From Aeromicrobium camelliae (lineage in GTDB: Bacteria > Actinomycetota > Actinomycetes > Propionibacteriales > Nocardioidaceae): DNA of 64,000 nt. The translations under genes and the position numbers were made by a program. The stretch is taken from contig NZ_RQJX01000013.1 in NCBI RefSeq assembly GCF_003850045.1, positions 1 to 64,000 of the forward strand. The letters run 5' to 3'. Below the pieces are notes generated by a model. The model saw nothing but the letters and a program-made list of their open reading frames with translations, was not told where the DNA came from and searched no databases. Numbering within the stretch: position 1 is the stretch's first letter; every line of letters starts with the position of its first letter. This document shows positions 41,611 to 51,264 of this stretch, in pieces.

Positions 41611-41841
41611 TCAGGTGAGACCGAAGCCGACCTTGCGACCGGCGTCGGACGTGAAGTACAGGTACGCGACCTTGTCGGCCGGGACGGCCACGGTGCGGCC
41701 CTTGGCGTCGGTGATGGTGAACACGGAGTTGTCCGCCATCGCCGTGCGCAGCTCCGACAGCACCGCGTCGGGTGCGGCGTCGGTCTCGACGGACAGCTCT
41801 CGGGAGGCGTTCTGGACGCCGATCTTGACCTCCACGGTCAT
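41611..41841 (-). CDS. DUF3107 protein
   Basis: 76 residues: MTVEVKIGVQNASRELSVET, then a helix and two strands ending YFTSDAGRKVGFGLT. This is the actinobacterial DUF3107 family (TB9.4 in Mycobacterium), an ATP-binding-like small protein of unknown function. ATG 41841 overlaps the stop of the TetR gene (ATGA) and is preceded by AGGAGAGGA. The TetR-DUF3107 pair is conserved across the phylum. Confidence 0.92.
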   Translation of the reverse strand: MTVEVKIGVQNASRELSVETDAAPDAVLSELRTAMADNSVFTITDAKGRTVAVPADKVAYLYFTSDAGRKVGFGLT

Positions 41842-42485
41842 TCCTCTCCTTCGGTGGACGGGGTGCGATGCGGGTTGGGGAAACCGCCGATGCCTCGCCA
41901 GGCGAGCGACGACACGAGGCTCACGGCCTCGTCCCGCGTGAGGGTGGACTGAGCGGAGAGCCAGTTGCGGGCGCCGACGTGACCCATGCCGACGAGACTC
42001 ACGGCGAGCAGCTGGGCGGCGGCATCCGACAGGCCGGTGTCCTCCCGGATGACCTCGGCGATCGCGCTGGCCGACTCGCTGATGACGCGGTCGACGAGCT
42101 CGCGGACCTCCGGATCGTTGGTCAGGTCCGACTCGAAGACGAGACGGAACGACTGACCCTGGTCGGCGACGTAGTCGTACCAGAGTTCGATCGTCGCTTG
42201 GACACGGCGCGGGTTGTCCGTGGTCGAGGCGAGGGCCGTGCGGACCCCTTCGATGATCTCGTCGCAGGACGTCGCGAGCAGCGCGAGATAGAGGTCGAGC
42301 TTGCCGGGAAAGTGCTGGTACAGCACCGGCTTGGAGACCCCTGCGCGCTCTGCGATCTCGTCCATCGACGCGGCGTGGTAGCCCTGCTCGACGAACACAC
42401 CCCGTGCCACCTCCAGGAGTTGCGCCCGGCGAGCGGTGCGCGGAAGGCGACTGGTGCGGGGGCGGGCGTCGGCAGCAGAACTCAC
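41838..42485 (-). CDS. TetR-family transcriptional regulator (Rv3208-like)
   Basis: 215 residues. HTH: RRAQLLEVARGVFVEQGYHA, SMDEIAERAGVSKPVLYQHF. The remaining helices match the actinobacterial regulator paired with DUF3107 and divergent from moeZ. The GTG at 42485 has TACGCT (42493-42498) 7 nt upstream, so the message is likely leaderless. Mycobacterial relatives repress nearby genes; the target here is inferred to be the divergent region containing moeZ. Confidence 0.9.
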   Translation of the reverse strand: MSSAADARPRTSRLPRTARRAQLLEVARGVFVEQGYHAASMDEIAERAGVSKPVLYQHFPGKLDLYLALLATSCDEIIEGVRTALASTTDNPRRVQATIELWYDYVADQGQSFRLVFESDLTNDPEVRELVDRVISESASAIAEVIREDTGLSDAAAQLLAVSLVGMGHVGARNWLSAQSTLTRDEAVSLVSSLAWRGIGGFPNPHRTPSTEGEE

Positions 42486-42614
42486 GCACGCCAGCGTAGT
42501 CGGTACGCGTTCACGATCCGGACGCCGACCGGGCTGCTGGGCGAGGCGGGGAACAATGGGGGCGTCCGCATGGTTATGCCGGACATCCGGACCCCCAGGC
42601 CGAAGGAGAGACGT

Positions 42615-43787
42615 GTGGTTGCCCCACTCGTGGAACCCGCCGACGAACTGACCATCGACGAGGTTCGCCGCTACAGTCGCCACCTGATCATCCCCGACGT
42701 GGGGATGACGGGCCAGAAGCGACTCAAGAACGCCAAGGTGCTCGTGATCGGTGCGGGCGGTCTCGGCAGCCCCGCGCTGCTCTACTTGGCCGCCGCGGGC
42801 GTCGGCACGCTCGGCATCATCGACGACGACGTCGTCGACGAGTCGAACCTGCAGCGCCAGGTCATCCACGGCCAGTCGGACATCGGAAAGCCCAAGGCCG
42901 TGTCCGCCGCCGAGCAGGTCGCGGAGACCAACCCGTACGTGAACGTCATCGTCCACCAGGAACGGCTGGACAACGACAACGTGCTGGAGATCTTCAGCCA
43001 ATACGACCTCATCCTCGACGGCACCGACAACTTCGCGACGCGTTACCTCGTCAACGACGCCGCGGTGATCCTCGGCAAGCCCTACGTGTGGGGCTCGATC
43101 TACCGCTTCGAGGGTCAGGTCTCGGTGTTCTGGGCGCAGGAAGGCCCGCAATACCGCGACCTCTACCCCGAGCCGCCGCCGCCGGGCATGGTTCCGTCGT
43201 GCGCCGAGGGCGGTGTCCTCGGTGTCCTGTGCGCCTCGATCGGGTCGATCATGGTCACCGAGGCGATCAAGCTCATCACCGGCATCGGTGACCCGCTGAT
43301 CGGCCGGCTGATGGTGTACGACGCGCTGGAGATGCGCTACACGACGCTGAAGATCCGCCGCGATCCCGAGGGCGAGCTGCCGACCAAGCTCATGGACGAC
43401 TACGTCGCCTTCTGCGGCGCGGTGAGCGACGAGGCGGCCGAGGCTGCCGCCGACTCGACGATCAGCGTCCACACGCTGAACAACTGGCTCAAGGAGCGCG
43501 CGGACGGCGGCCGGGACTTCGTGCTCGTCGACGTGCGTGAGCCCAACGAGTACGAGATCAACAAGATCCCGGGCTCGGTGCTCATCCCCAAGGGCGAGAT
43601 CCTCAACGGCAAGGCGTTCGACCAGCTGCCGCAGGACAAGCAGGTCGTCCTGCACTGCAAGTCCGGGGTGCGCTCGGCGGAGGCGCTCGCGGTGCTCAAG
43701 GGCGCCGGGTACTCCGACGCCGTGCACGTCGGCGGCGGTGTGGTGGCCTGGGTCGATCAGATCGATCCTTCGCAGCCGGCCTACTGA
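42615..43787 (+). CDS. moeZ: Adenylyltransferase/sulfurtransferase MoeZ
   Basis: 390 residues: an E1-like ThiF/MoeB domain (YSRHLIIPDVGMTGQKRL, VLVIGAGGLGSPALLYLAAA, DLILDGTDNFATRYLVND) followed by a rhodanese domain with active-site Cys in VVLHCKSGVRSAEAL. It adenylates and thiolates the C-terminus of ubiquitin-like sulfur carriers for molybdopterin, thiamine or cysteine biosynthesis. The usual second CxxC zinc pair of MoeB is absent, as in MoeZ. GTG 42615 is fixed by AAGGAG 6 nt upstream. Confidence 0.93.
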   Translation: MVAPLVEPADELTIDEVRRYSRHLIIPDVGMTGQKRLKNAKVLVIGAGGLGSPALLYLAAAGVGTLGIIDDDVVDESNLQRQVIHGQSDIGKPKAVSAAEQVAETNPYVNVIVHQERLDNDNVLEIFSQYDLILDGTDNFATRYLVNDAAVILGKPYVWGSIYRFEGQVSVFWAQEGPQYRDLYPEPPPPGMVPSCAEGGVLGVLCASIGSIMVTEAIKLITGIGDPLIGRLMVYDALEMRYTTLKIRRDPEGELPTKLMDDYVAFCGAVSDEAAEAAADSTISVHTLNNWLKERADGGRDFVLVDVREPNEYEINKIPGSVLIPKGEILNGKAFDQLPQDKQVVLHCKSGVRSAEALAVLKGAGYSDAVHVGGGVVAWVDQIDPSQPAY

Positions 43788-43788
43788 G

Positions 43789-44076
43789 CTGAACGAGCGG
43801 TTCGCCGAACGCGTCCTGGCCCGGGTGGAGCAGATTCCCCCGGGCCAGGTGCTCACCTTCGGACTCATCGCCGAGGACCTCGGCGAAGGCGGGCCCCGGC
43901 AGGTCGGTCAGGTGATGTCGCGGGTCGGTCACGTCGTCTGCTGGTGGCGGGTCGTGCGCGCCGACGGCACGCTGCCGGCGCATCTGATGCTCGAGGCGCA
44001 GGAGCACTGGGCGCGCGAAGGCACACCGGTGCGGCGCGGACGGGTGGATGTGCCCCGCGCTGTCGGTGGCGTCTGA
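43789..44076 (+). CDS. MGMT-like (ATL) DNA-binding domain protein with apparent CUG start
   Basis: About 95 residues resembling alkyltransferase-like proteins: FAERVLARVEQIPPGQVLTF at the N-terminus, then GPRQVGQVMSRVGHVVCWWR, VVRADGTLPA, and RREGTPVRRGRVD. The PCHR catalytic Cys of true MGMT is replaced by VVCWWRVV, so it should bind alkylated DNA without dealkylating it. No ATG/GTG/TTG precedes the conserved start: CTG 43789 is 1 nt after the moeZ stop (TGAGCTG), and GTG 43825 would delete 12 residues. Located between moeZ and adnA as in Rv3204 of Mycobacterium. Confidence 0.8.
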   Translation: MNERFAERVLARVEQIPPGQVLTFGLIAEDLGEGGPRQVGQVMSRVGHVVCWWRVVRADGTLPAHLMLEAQEHWAREGTPVRRGRVDVPRAVGGV

Positions 44077-44088
44077 TTGCATGGCGTC

Positions 44089-47000
44089 ATGCCCTCGTCG
44101 CCCGTGGAGTACCGCATCGTCCGTCCGGACACCGCGGCCGCACCTGCGCCGCAGCTCGACGAGAGCCAGCAGGCGGTGGTCGATCACCGCGGCGGGCCGT
44201 TGCTCGTGCTGGCCGGGCCGGGCACCGGCAAGACCACCACGATCGTCGAAGTCGTCGTCGACCGCATCGCCCGTGAGGAACTGCGTCCCGAGCAGATCCT
44301 CGTCCTGACCTTCAGCCGCAAGGCGGCCGAGGAGTTGCGCGAGCGTATCGCCGCCCGGCTCGGCGGCTCCGCCGGCGTGGTGCCGGCCATGACCTTCCAC
44401 GCCTTCTGCTACGCGCTGGTGCGTGAGTTCTCCGACCCTGAGGAATTCGCCGCTCCGCCCACCCTGCTGACGGCGCCGGAGCGCGACGCCGTCATCGCCG
44501 AGCTCCTCGCCGGGCACGACGTCGAGTCCTGGCCGGCGTCGCTGCGTCAGGCACTGCGCACGCGCGGTTTCGCCGGCGAGGTCCAGTCGTTCATGGCGCA
44601 CCTCGCGGCGCGTGGCCTCGATGTCGCCGATCTGCGCGAGCTCGCGCGCGTTCGCGAGCGTGCCGACTGGGCACGGCTGGCTGACGCGATCGAGGAGTAC
44701 GACCAGGTCACCGGCCTGCAGAACCTCGCCGACTACACCAACCTCGTCACCTCTGCCCGCCAGTTGATCGACGACCCGCGCATCGGTGCGCAGCTGCGTG
44801 AGCGGTTCGGGCTCGTCGTGGTCGACGAGTACCAGGACACCGACCCCCTTCAGGTCGACCTCCTCCACGAACTCGCCGGGGACGGGCGCGACGTGGTCGT
44901 GGTGGGCGATCACGACCAGGCGATCTACGGCTTCCGCGGGGCCGACCCCGCGGGCATCACGCAGTTCCCCGAGCAGTTCGGCACACCGGCCGCGCCCGCG
45001 CGCGTGATGGCGCTGCGGGTCACCCGGCGGTTCGGGCCGGAGATCCTCCGTGCCGCTCATACCGTCCTCGGCCCCGTCGGCCATCAGGGCAGCCTCGACC
45101 CGGAGATCCTGCGGCGCCACCGTGAGGTCAGCTCCCACGCGCCGTATCCGGGCGAGGTGCGGGTCGAGACCTACGCGTCGGCCACCGCTGAGGCGGAGCA
45201 CATCGCCGACCTTCTGCGCCGCGCCCATCTCGATCGGCAGCTGCCGTGGTCGGACATGGCGGTGCTCGTGCGTACCAGCAGCGATCTGGCCCGGCTGCAG
45301 CGTGCGCTCGTCCCCGCCGGGGTGCCCGTCGAAGTGGCCGGTGACGAGATCCCTCTGACCGCCGAACCGGCGGTGCGGGCCTTGCTCTCGGCCCTGGAAG
45401 CCGCCGATCTCATCGCCCGCGGTTTCCCTCTCGATCCCGAGCACGCGAAGGTCGTGCTCAGCGGGCCTCTCGGCGAACTCGATGCTCCCGCCCTGCGGCG
45501 GCTCGGTCGCGTCTTGCGCCAGCGTGCCCCCGAACGCCGGTCCACCGAGCTGACCGCCGATGCGCTCAGCGATCCGGCGATGCTGGGCTTCGGGCGACTC
45601 GAGCCGGCCACGGCCGAGGCCGTGGAGCGCGCCCGCCGCCTGGCCTCCCTGTTGCAGCGCGCCGCGCGACAGATCAGCGACGGCGAGCCTCCCGAGCAGG
45701 CACTGTGGACGCTGTGGGACGGGACCGACTGGCCTCAGCGGCTCCGGGCACAGTGGGAGTCCGGGGGAGAAGGACGACTCACCGCCGATCGCGACCTCGA
45801 CGCGGTGGTGGCTCTGTTCCACCACGCCGCCCGTACCGAGGAGCGCAAGCAGCGGGTCGGCGTCGCCAACTTCATCGCCGAGCTGAGGGCTCAGCAGATC
45901 CCGGCCGATCAGCTCGTCGGCTCGCAGAGCCGCCCCGATGCGGTCCGGCTCATGACCGCGCACCGTTCCAAGGGCCTCGAGTGGCCTCTGGTCGTCGTGG
46001 CCGGCGTCCAGGAGGAGCGGTGGCCCGATCTGCGTCACCGCGGGTCGTTACTGCAGGCGGAGGCGCTCGACGGCGCGCACGCGGCGTCCCGCAGCGACCG
46101 GCTCCGCGAGGAACGGCGACTGTTCTACGTCGCCTGCACGCGGGCGAGTCGCACACTCGTCGTCACCGCTGTCGAGACGCCGACCGACGACGGCGATCAG
46201 CCCTCCCGTTTCGTCCGGGCCCTGCTGGACGCGGGGTTCGGGCCCGCCGATCCCGGCGTGCTGCCGCGCGCCCGACCGCACCGGCCGTTGTCGCTGCGCG
46301 GGGTCGTGTCCCAGTTGCGCAGTTATGCCGGTCATCAGGACGCGGCGCTGCGCGACGAGGCTGCCGCGATGCTCGCCGAGATCGCCCGCCACGACGTGTG
46401 GGCAGGGCGCGCGGCGCACCCCGACCGCTGGTGGGGCACCCGCGAGCTCACCGTGAACGACCACCCCCTCAAGGACCCGGACGCTCCTCTCGTGTTGTCG
46501 GGGTCCTCGGTCGCCGAGATCGCCAGTTGTTCGCTCAAGTGGTTCCTTTCCCGCGAGGCCCGCGGCACGCGCGGCAGTTCCACCGCGCAGGGCTTCGGCC
46601 TCGTCGTCCACGCGATCGCCGCCGACATCGTGCGCCGTGACGTCCGTGAGCCGGACCTCGCGGAGATGGAGCGGCACCTCGACGAGGTCTGGGACCGGCT
46701 CGACCACCAGGCGCCGTGGATCAGCGCGCGGGAGAAAGCCGATGCGCGCACCGCGCTGCTGCGCTTCGCCCGGTGGCATGCGACCAACCCCCGCACACCG
46801 CTGGCCGCCGAGCACCCGTTCGAGGTCGAGCTGGAGCTCGACGGGGAGCGGGCCGTGCTCAAGGGCTCGATGGACCGCGTCGAGTTGGACGCCGAGGGGC
46901 GGGTGCACGTCGTCGACTTCAAGACCTCGAAGAACGCTCCGAAGGCCGCCGAGGTGGCCGCGCACCCCCAGCTCGGCGTGTACCAGCTGGCCGTCGCGCA

Positions 47001-47280
47001 CGGTGCCACCGAGGAGCTCGCTCCCGGCGCGCCGTCGGGCGGCGCCGAGCTCGTGCAGCTGCGCCAGCCGGCGGGCGCCAAGCATCCCGACGTGCCCAAG
47101 GTCCAGCCGCAGGACGCGCCCACCGAGCCGTTCTTCGCCCTCGACCTGGTGCGGGACTCCATCCGGGTCATGCGTGAGGAACGCTTCGTCGCCATGCCTG
47201 ACACGTGCTCGTTCTGCGAGTTCCAGATGGTGTGTCCGTCCACCACCACCTTCACCATCGGGGGAGGAGAGCACGCATGA
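44089..47280 (+). CDS. adnA: AdnA-like helicase-nuclease subunit
   Basis: 1063 residues. The UvrD-like motor has Walker A LAGPGTGKTTT (~42-51), motif II VVDEYQDTDPLQ, motif III GDHDQAIYGFRGADP, SKGLEWPLVVVAGVQEER and RLFYVACTRAS. The C-terminal RecB-type nuclease domain has VHVVDFKTSKN and the QLGVYQLAV motif. Four cysteines (814, 1040, 1043, 1049; CSLK and TCSFCEFQMVC) have the spacing of AddB-type Fe-S nucleases. With AdnB it forms the actinobacterial double-strand-break resection motor. ATG 44089; a TTG lies 12 nt earlier. Its stop overlaps adnB (ATGA). Confidence 0.93.
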   Translation: MPSSPVEYRIVRPDTAAAPAPQLDESQQAVVDHRGGPLLVLAGPGTGKTTTIVEVVVDRIAREELRPEQILVLTFSRKAAEELRERIAARLGGSAGVVPAMTFHAFCYALVREFSDPEEFAAPPTLLTAPERDAVIAELLAGHDVESWPASLRQALRTRGFAGEVQSFMAHLAARGLDVADLRELARVRERADWARLADAIEEYDQVTGLQNLADYTNLVTSARQLIDDPRIGAQLRERFGLVVVDEYQDTDPLQVDLLHELAGDGRDVVVVGDHDQAIYGFRGADPAGITQFPEQFGTPAAPARVMALRVTRRFGPEILRAAHTVLGPVGHQGSLDPEILRRHREVSSHAPYPGEVRVETYASATAEAEHIADLLRRAHLDRQLPWSDMAVLVRTSSDLARLQRALVPAGVPVEVAGDEIPLTAEPAVRALLSALEAADLIARGFPLDPEHAKVVLSGPLGELDAPALRRLGRVLRQRAPERRSTELTADALSDPAMLGFGRLEPATAEAVERARRLASLLQRAARQISDGEPPEQALWTLWDGTDWPQRLRAQWESGGEGRLTADRDLDAVVALFHHAARTEERKQRVGVANFIAELRAQQIPADQLVGSQSRPDAVRLMTAHRSKGLEWPLVVVAGVQEERWPDLRHRGSLLQAEALDGAHAASRSDRLREERRLFYVACTRASRTLVVTAVETPTDDGDQPSRFVRALLDAGFGPADPGVLPRARPHRPLSLRGVVSQLRSYAGHQDAALRDEAAAMLAEIARHDVWAGRAAHPDRWWGTRELTVNDHPLKDPDAPLVLSGSSVAEIASCSLKWFLSREARGTRGSSTAQGFGLVVHAIAADIVRRDVREPDLAEMERHLDEVWDRLDHQAPWISAREKADARTALLRFARWHATNPRTPLAAEHPFEVELELDGERAVLKGSMDRVELDAEGRVHVVDFKTSKNAPKAAEVAAHPQLGVYQLAVAHGATEELAPGAPSGGAELVQLRQPAGAKHPDVPKVQPQDAPTEPFFALDLVRDSIRVMREERFVAMPDTCSFCEFQMVCPSTTTFTIGGGEHA

Positions 47281-50200
47281 AACTCGTCCGCGATCCGGAC
47301 CATCTCCGCGAGATCCTGGGGATCCCGTTCAGCGAGGAGCAGATGGCGGCGATCGTCGCCGATCCGCACCGACCGCAGGCGATCATCGCCGGGGCGGGGT
47401 CGGGCAAGACCGCGGTCATGGCGGCGCGCGTGGTGTGGCTCGTCGGGCACCAGGAGATCGATCCCGCACGCATCCTCGGCCTGACCTTCACCGCCAAAGC
47501 CGCCGGCGAGCTCGCCACCCGGGTGCGGCGATCGCTCGACCTCATCGGCGACTTCTCGCTCGAGTACGGCGAGCCGACCATCTCCACGTACCACGCCTTC
47601 GCCGGCATGCTCATCTCCGAGCACGGGCTGCGGCTGGGCGTGGAACCGGATCTGCGGGTGCTCGCCGACGCCACCCGCTTCCAGATCGCGGCACGGATCG
47701 TGCGCGGCTACGACGGGCCGCTCTCACACGTCTCGGCGTGGATGCCCACGACGATCACCGACCTGCTGGCGCTCGACGCGCAGCTCTCGGAGCATCTGGT
47801 CACCACGCAGCAGCTGCGCGAGTACGACGCCCGCATCATCGCCGAGGTCGAGTCGGTCGACAAGCAGCTCGCGCTGCATCGTGACGTCGCCGACCGGGCG
47901 CGTAAACGCACCGAGTTGAGCCGGCTGGTCGACGCCTATCGGACGGCGAAGCTCGACGCGGGCGTCATGGACTTCTCCGACCAGATGTCGTGGGGTGCCC
48001 AGCTCGCCCAGTTGCCGGAGGTCGGCGCGGCGTTGCGCGAGCGCTTCGAGGTGGTCCTCCTCGACGAATACCAGGACACCTCGGTCGCGCAGCGCGATCT
48101 GCTGCGAGCGCTCTTCGCCGGCCGGGGGATCAGCGCCGTGGGCGACCCGGCCCAGGGCATCTACGGCTGGCGCGGTGCGGCGTCGGGCAATCTGGCCGCG
48201 TTCCTCGACGACTTCCCGGCAGCCGACGGCTCGCGGGGCGATCTGCACTCGCTCGCGGTGAGCCGCCGCTGTGCTCCGGAGATCATCGACCTCGCCGGAG
48301 TCATCGCGGCCGATTACTACGCCGATCCGGCGGTCGCCAAGGTCGTCACTCCCTTGCAGGCAGCGCCGGAGAACCCGCCCGGTGAGGTGTCCGTAGCCCT
48401 GCACCGGGGCGTCGCGGAGGAGATCGACCATCTCGTCGAGCTGGTCGCCGCGGCGGGGGAGCGGGCGCGTGAGGCCGGACGCGAGCACGTCTGGCGCGAG
48501 ATCGCGGTGCTCGTGCGGGCCACGAACGAGAACACCGAGATCGTCCAGGCGCTGCGGCGTCGCGGCATCCCGGTGGAGATCGTCGGGCTGACCGGGCTGC
48601 TCAGCCAGCCCGAGGTGCTCGACGTCCTCGCGGTCCTCGAGCTGCTCGAGGACGTCACCGCCAACCCGGCGATGCTGCGGCTGCTCACCGGCCCGCGCTG
48701 GCGCATCGGCGACCGCGATCTCGCCCTCCTCGGAAGACGCGCCGCCCACCTCGGCCGGATCTGGCGCGACGACTCCGAGAACGACGACCCGGAGAGCCGG
48801 CTGCAGTCCGATCTCGAGCACGCCACGGCGGGCACCGACCCGACCGAGATCGTCGCACTCGCCGAGGCTGTCGAAGACCCCGGCGACCTGCCGTACTCCG
48901 ACGATGCCCGGGCCCGCTTCGCTGAGCTCGCGGCGATGCTGTCGCGGTTGCGGCGGCACGTCCACGAACCGCTGCTCGACCTGGCCCGACGCGTCGTGAC
49001 CGAGCTCGACCTCGACGTCGAGCTGGCCACCGAGCAGATCTCCTCGGACAATCTCACGCTGCTGCTCGACGCGATCGGCGACTATGCGCAGTCCGATCGC
49101 TACGCCTCGCTCGCCGGTCTCCTGGCGTATCTGCAGGCCGAGAACGAGTTCAACAAGGGCATGGAGCTCAGCGCCCCCTCCGACGCCGACTCCGTCAAGC
49201 TGCTCACCGTCCACAAGTCCAAGGGCTTGGAGTTCGACGAGGTCGTCGTGCCGTTCGTCGCCGACGGGGTCTTTCCCGACTCCAAGGGGCGTCCGCGCTG
49301 GACCACGAACGCCAGCGTCCTTCCCGTCGCCCTGCGCGGGGATGCCGACTTCGTCCCGGACATCGAGGAGTTCACCTCCGCCGGCGACGCCGACTTCAAG
49401 GCCCGCAACAAGGCCGACGCGCTGATGGAGGAGATCCGCCTCGGCTACGTCGCCTTCACCCGCGCACGCCACCGGCTCCACGTGAGCGGCCACCGCTGGG
49501 GCCGCACCCAGCTCAAGCCGCGCAAGGTCTCCCGCTTCCTCGAGGATGTGCGCCGATGGTTGGGCGAGCGTGACGTCGAGCCGCTGGTGTGGGCGCCCGA
49601 GCCGGACGAGGACGAACAGAATCCGCACGTCGACGCCACCACGTACGCCTGGCCGATGCCGTTGCAGGGGATGGAAACGCGGCGCGCGTTCGCCGAGGAC
49701 GTCCGGCATCACCTCGCTGCCACCGAAGCGCTGCCGATCACGGTGCACCCCGAACTCATGCAGATCCGCGCCGAGCTGGACCTGCTGATCGAGGAGGCGA
49801 ACGACGCCGAGTCGTCCGTCGTCGAGGTGACGTTGCCGCCCGCCCTGTCGGCCACCTCCGCGCTCGCGCTCGCGGAGGACGAGACCGCCTTCGCTCGTTC
49901 CCTGGCCCGGCCGATGCCACGGCGCCCGTCCTCCGCGGCGCGCTTCGGCACGCGGCTCCACGCCTGGATCGAGGCCCGCTTCGGACAGCAGACGCTGCTC
50001 GACCCGGGCGACCTACCGGGCCGCGGCGACACGGAAGTGCTCGACGACGCCGACCTCGAAGCGCTGCAGAAGGCCTTCGAGGCTGGTCCGTTCGCCGAGC
50101 GCGAGCCGGTCGCGATCGAGGCGCCGTTCTCACTGCGCCTCGGCGGTCAGCAGCTCATCGGGCGGATCGACGCAGTGTTCGCGACCGACGACGGGTTCGA

Positions 50201-50402
50201 GGTCGTCGACTGGAAGACCAACCGCCGGGCGGACGCCGACCCGCTCCAGTTGGCGATCTACCGACTCGCGTGGGCCGAGATGCACGGGATCGAGCCCGAG
50301 CGCGTCACGGGCGCCTTCTACTACGTGCGACTCGACGAGGTGCGGCGCTTCGACGACCTCCCCGGCCGATCCGATCTCGAGGAGCGACTCGGGCTACGGT
50401 GA
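47277..50402 (+). CDS. adnB: AdnB-like helicase-nuclease subunit
   Basis: 1041 residues. Motor: AGAGSGKTAVMAARV, LLDEYQDTSVAQRDLL, GDPAQGIYGWRGA, KSKGLEFDEVVVPFV and LGYVAFTRARH. The C-terminal nuclease has RIDAVFATDDGFEVVDWKTN and the QLAIYRLAW motif, but no Fe-S cysteine set in the last 300 residues. It pairs with AdnA. The start is fixed by the ATGA overlap and a strong GGGGAGGAG. Both motors and both nucleases look intact, so the complex should be active. Confidence 0.92.
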   Translation: MKLVRDPDHLREILGIPFSEEQMAAIVADPHRPQAIIAGAGSGKTAVMAARVVWLVGHQEIDPARILGLTFTAKAAGELATRVRRSLDLIGDFSLEYGEPTISTYHAFAGMLISEHGLRLGVEPDLRVLADATRFQIAARIVRGYDGPLSHVSAWMPTTITDLLALDAQLSEHLVTTQQLREYDARIIAEVESVDKQLALHRDVADRARKRTELSRLVDAYRTAKLDAGVMDFSDQMSWGAQLAQLPEVGAALRERFEVVLLDEYQDTSVAQRDLLRALFAGRGISAVGDPAQGIYGWRGAASGNLAAFLDDFPAADGSRGDLHSLAVSRRCAPEIIDLAGVIAADYYADPAVAKVVTPLQAAPENPPGEVSVALHRGVAEEIDHLVELVAAAGERAREAGREHVWREIAVLVRATNENTEIVQALRRRGIPVEIVGLTGLLSQPEVLDVLAVLELLEDVTANPAMLRLLTGPRWRIGDRDLALLGRRAAHLGRIWRDDSENDDPESRLQSDLEHATAGTDPTEIVALAEAVEDPGDLPYSDDARARFAELAAMLSRLRRHVHEPLLDLARRVVTELDLDVELATEQISSDNLTLLLDAIGDYAQSDRYASLAGLLAYLQAENEFNKGMELSAPSDADSVKLLTVHKSKGLEFDEVVVPFVADGVFPDSKGRPRWTTNASVLPVALRGDADFVPDIEEFTSAGDADFKARNKADALMEEIRLGYVAFTRARHRLHVSGHRWGRTQLKPRKVSRFLEDVRRWLGERDVEPLVWAPEPDEDEQNPHVDATTYAWPMPLQGMETRRAFAEDVRHHLAATEALPITVHPELMQIRAELDLLIEEANDAESSVVEVTLPPALSATSALALAEDETAFARSLARPMPRRPSSAARFGTRLHAWIEARFGQQTLLDPGDLPGRGDTEVLDDADLEALQKAFEAGPFAEREPVAIEAPFSLRLGGQQLIGRIDAVFATDDGFEVVDWKTNRRADADPLQLAIYRLAWAEMHGIEPERVTGAFYYVRLDEVRRFDDLPGRSDLEERLGLR
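50395..50400 (+). promoter_or_regulatory. Possible -10 box for nudC
   Basis: TACGGT, lying inside the end of adnB, is 6 nt before the nudC GTG at 50407, the leaderless spacing. It could give nudC independent transcription. Confidence 0.45.
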
Positions 50403-50406
50403 GCGG

Positions 50407-51264
50407 GTGGACTTCGCCTTCGACCGTGCTCGGCACGACCGGCAGGGCAATCGCCGTCACGACGACACCTGGAAGGACGATCCGGGGCTTCGCGTTCTCG
50501 TGGTGGGCGGCGAGCACGTCCCCACCGTCGACGGACCGGCCCTGCGGTGGATCACCCGCGACGAGGCGCCTGAGGGCACGTGGATGCTGTTGGGAGAGTC
50601 CGGGGGAGTCACCCATGCGGCCGTCGTGGTCGATCGCGTCGCAGAGGATCTCGCGCCCACGAGCGTGCGCGTTCTCGCGCCGCTGCTGGGGCCGGACGAA
50701 CTGTCGCTGGCCATCCACGCGATCGCGATGGCCCGCTGGTTGCGCTCCCATCGCTTCTGCGCCCGCTGCGGCACCGAGCTCGAAGTGGCGGAGTCAGGAC
50801 ACTTGCTGACTTGCCGCGAGTGCGGCGCGCACCATTTTCCGCGCACCGACCCGGCGGTCATCATGCTCATCACCGACGAGTCGGACCGCGCGCTGCTGGC
50901 CCGCAACGCGGCGTGGCCGGAGGGCAGGTACTCGACGCTGGCCGGTTTCGTGGAGCCGGGCGAGGCGCTCGAGGATGCGGTGCGCCGGGAGGTGCGTGAA
51001 GAGGTCGGTCTCCCCGTCGGCGACGTGAGTTATGCGGGAAGCCAGCCCTGGCCGTTCCCGTCGAGTCTCATGCTCGGCTTCTTCGGGCGGGCGACCGCCA
51101 GCGAGATCAGCGTCGACGAGGACGAGATCGCTCACGCGCGCTGGTTCACCCGCGACGAACTGACGGCGGCCGTCGGCGGTGAGGAGATCGTTCTGCCGCC
51201 GCCGCACGTCTCGATCTCGCGCTGGCTGATCGAGAGCTGGCTCAGCGGCCCAGCTTCTCCTTGA
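50407..51264 (+). CDS. nudC: NAD+ diphosphatase / NAD-cap decapping NUDIX hydrolase
   Basis: 285 residues. A C4 zinc ribbon (FCARCGTELE and TCRECGAHHFP) precedes the Nudix box GFVEPGEALEDAVRREVREE, and the NADH-specific SQPWPFPSSLMLGF motif follows. NudC hydrolyses NAD(H) and removes NAD caps from RNA 5' ends. A TACGGT box (50395-50400) lies 6 nt upstream of the GTG, within the end of adnB. The C-terminus overlaps the end of the mycoredoxin gene by 23 bp. Confidence 0.92.
   Translation: MDFAFDRARHDRQGNRRHDDTWKDDPGLRVLVVGGEHVPTVDGPALRWITRDEAPEGTWMLLGESGGVTHAAVVVDRVAEDLAPTSVRVLAPLLGPDELSLAIHAIAMARWLRSHRFCARCGTELEVAESGHLLTCRECGAHHFPRTDPAVIMLITDESDRALLARNAAWPEGRYSTLAGFVEPGEALEDAVRREVREEVGLPVGDVSYAGSQPWPFPSSLMLGFFGRATASEISVDEDEIAHARWFTRDELTAAVGGEEIVLPPPHVSISRWLIESWLSGPASP

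Noticed and set aside
47724..49961. 745-codon minus-strand frame opposite adnB
   Set aside because: No domain pattern; mirror of the high-GC third position of adnB.
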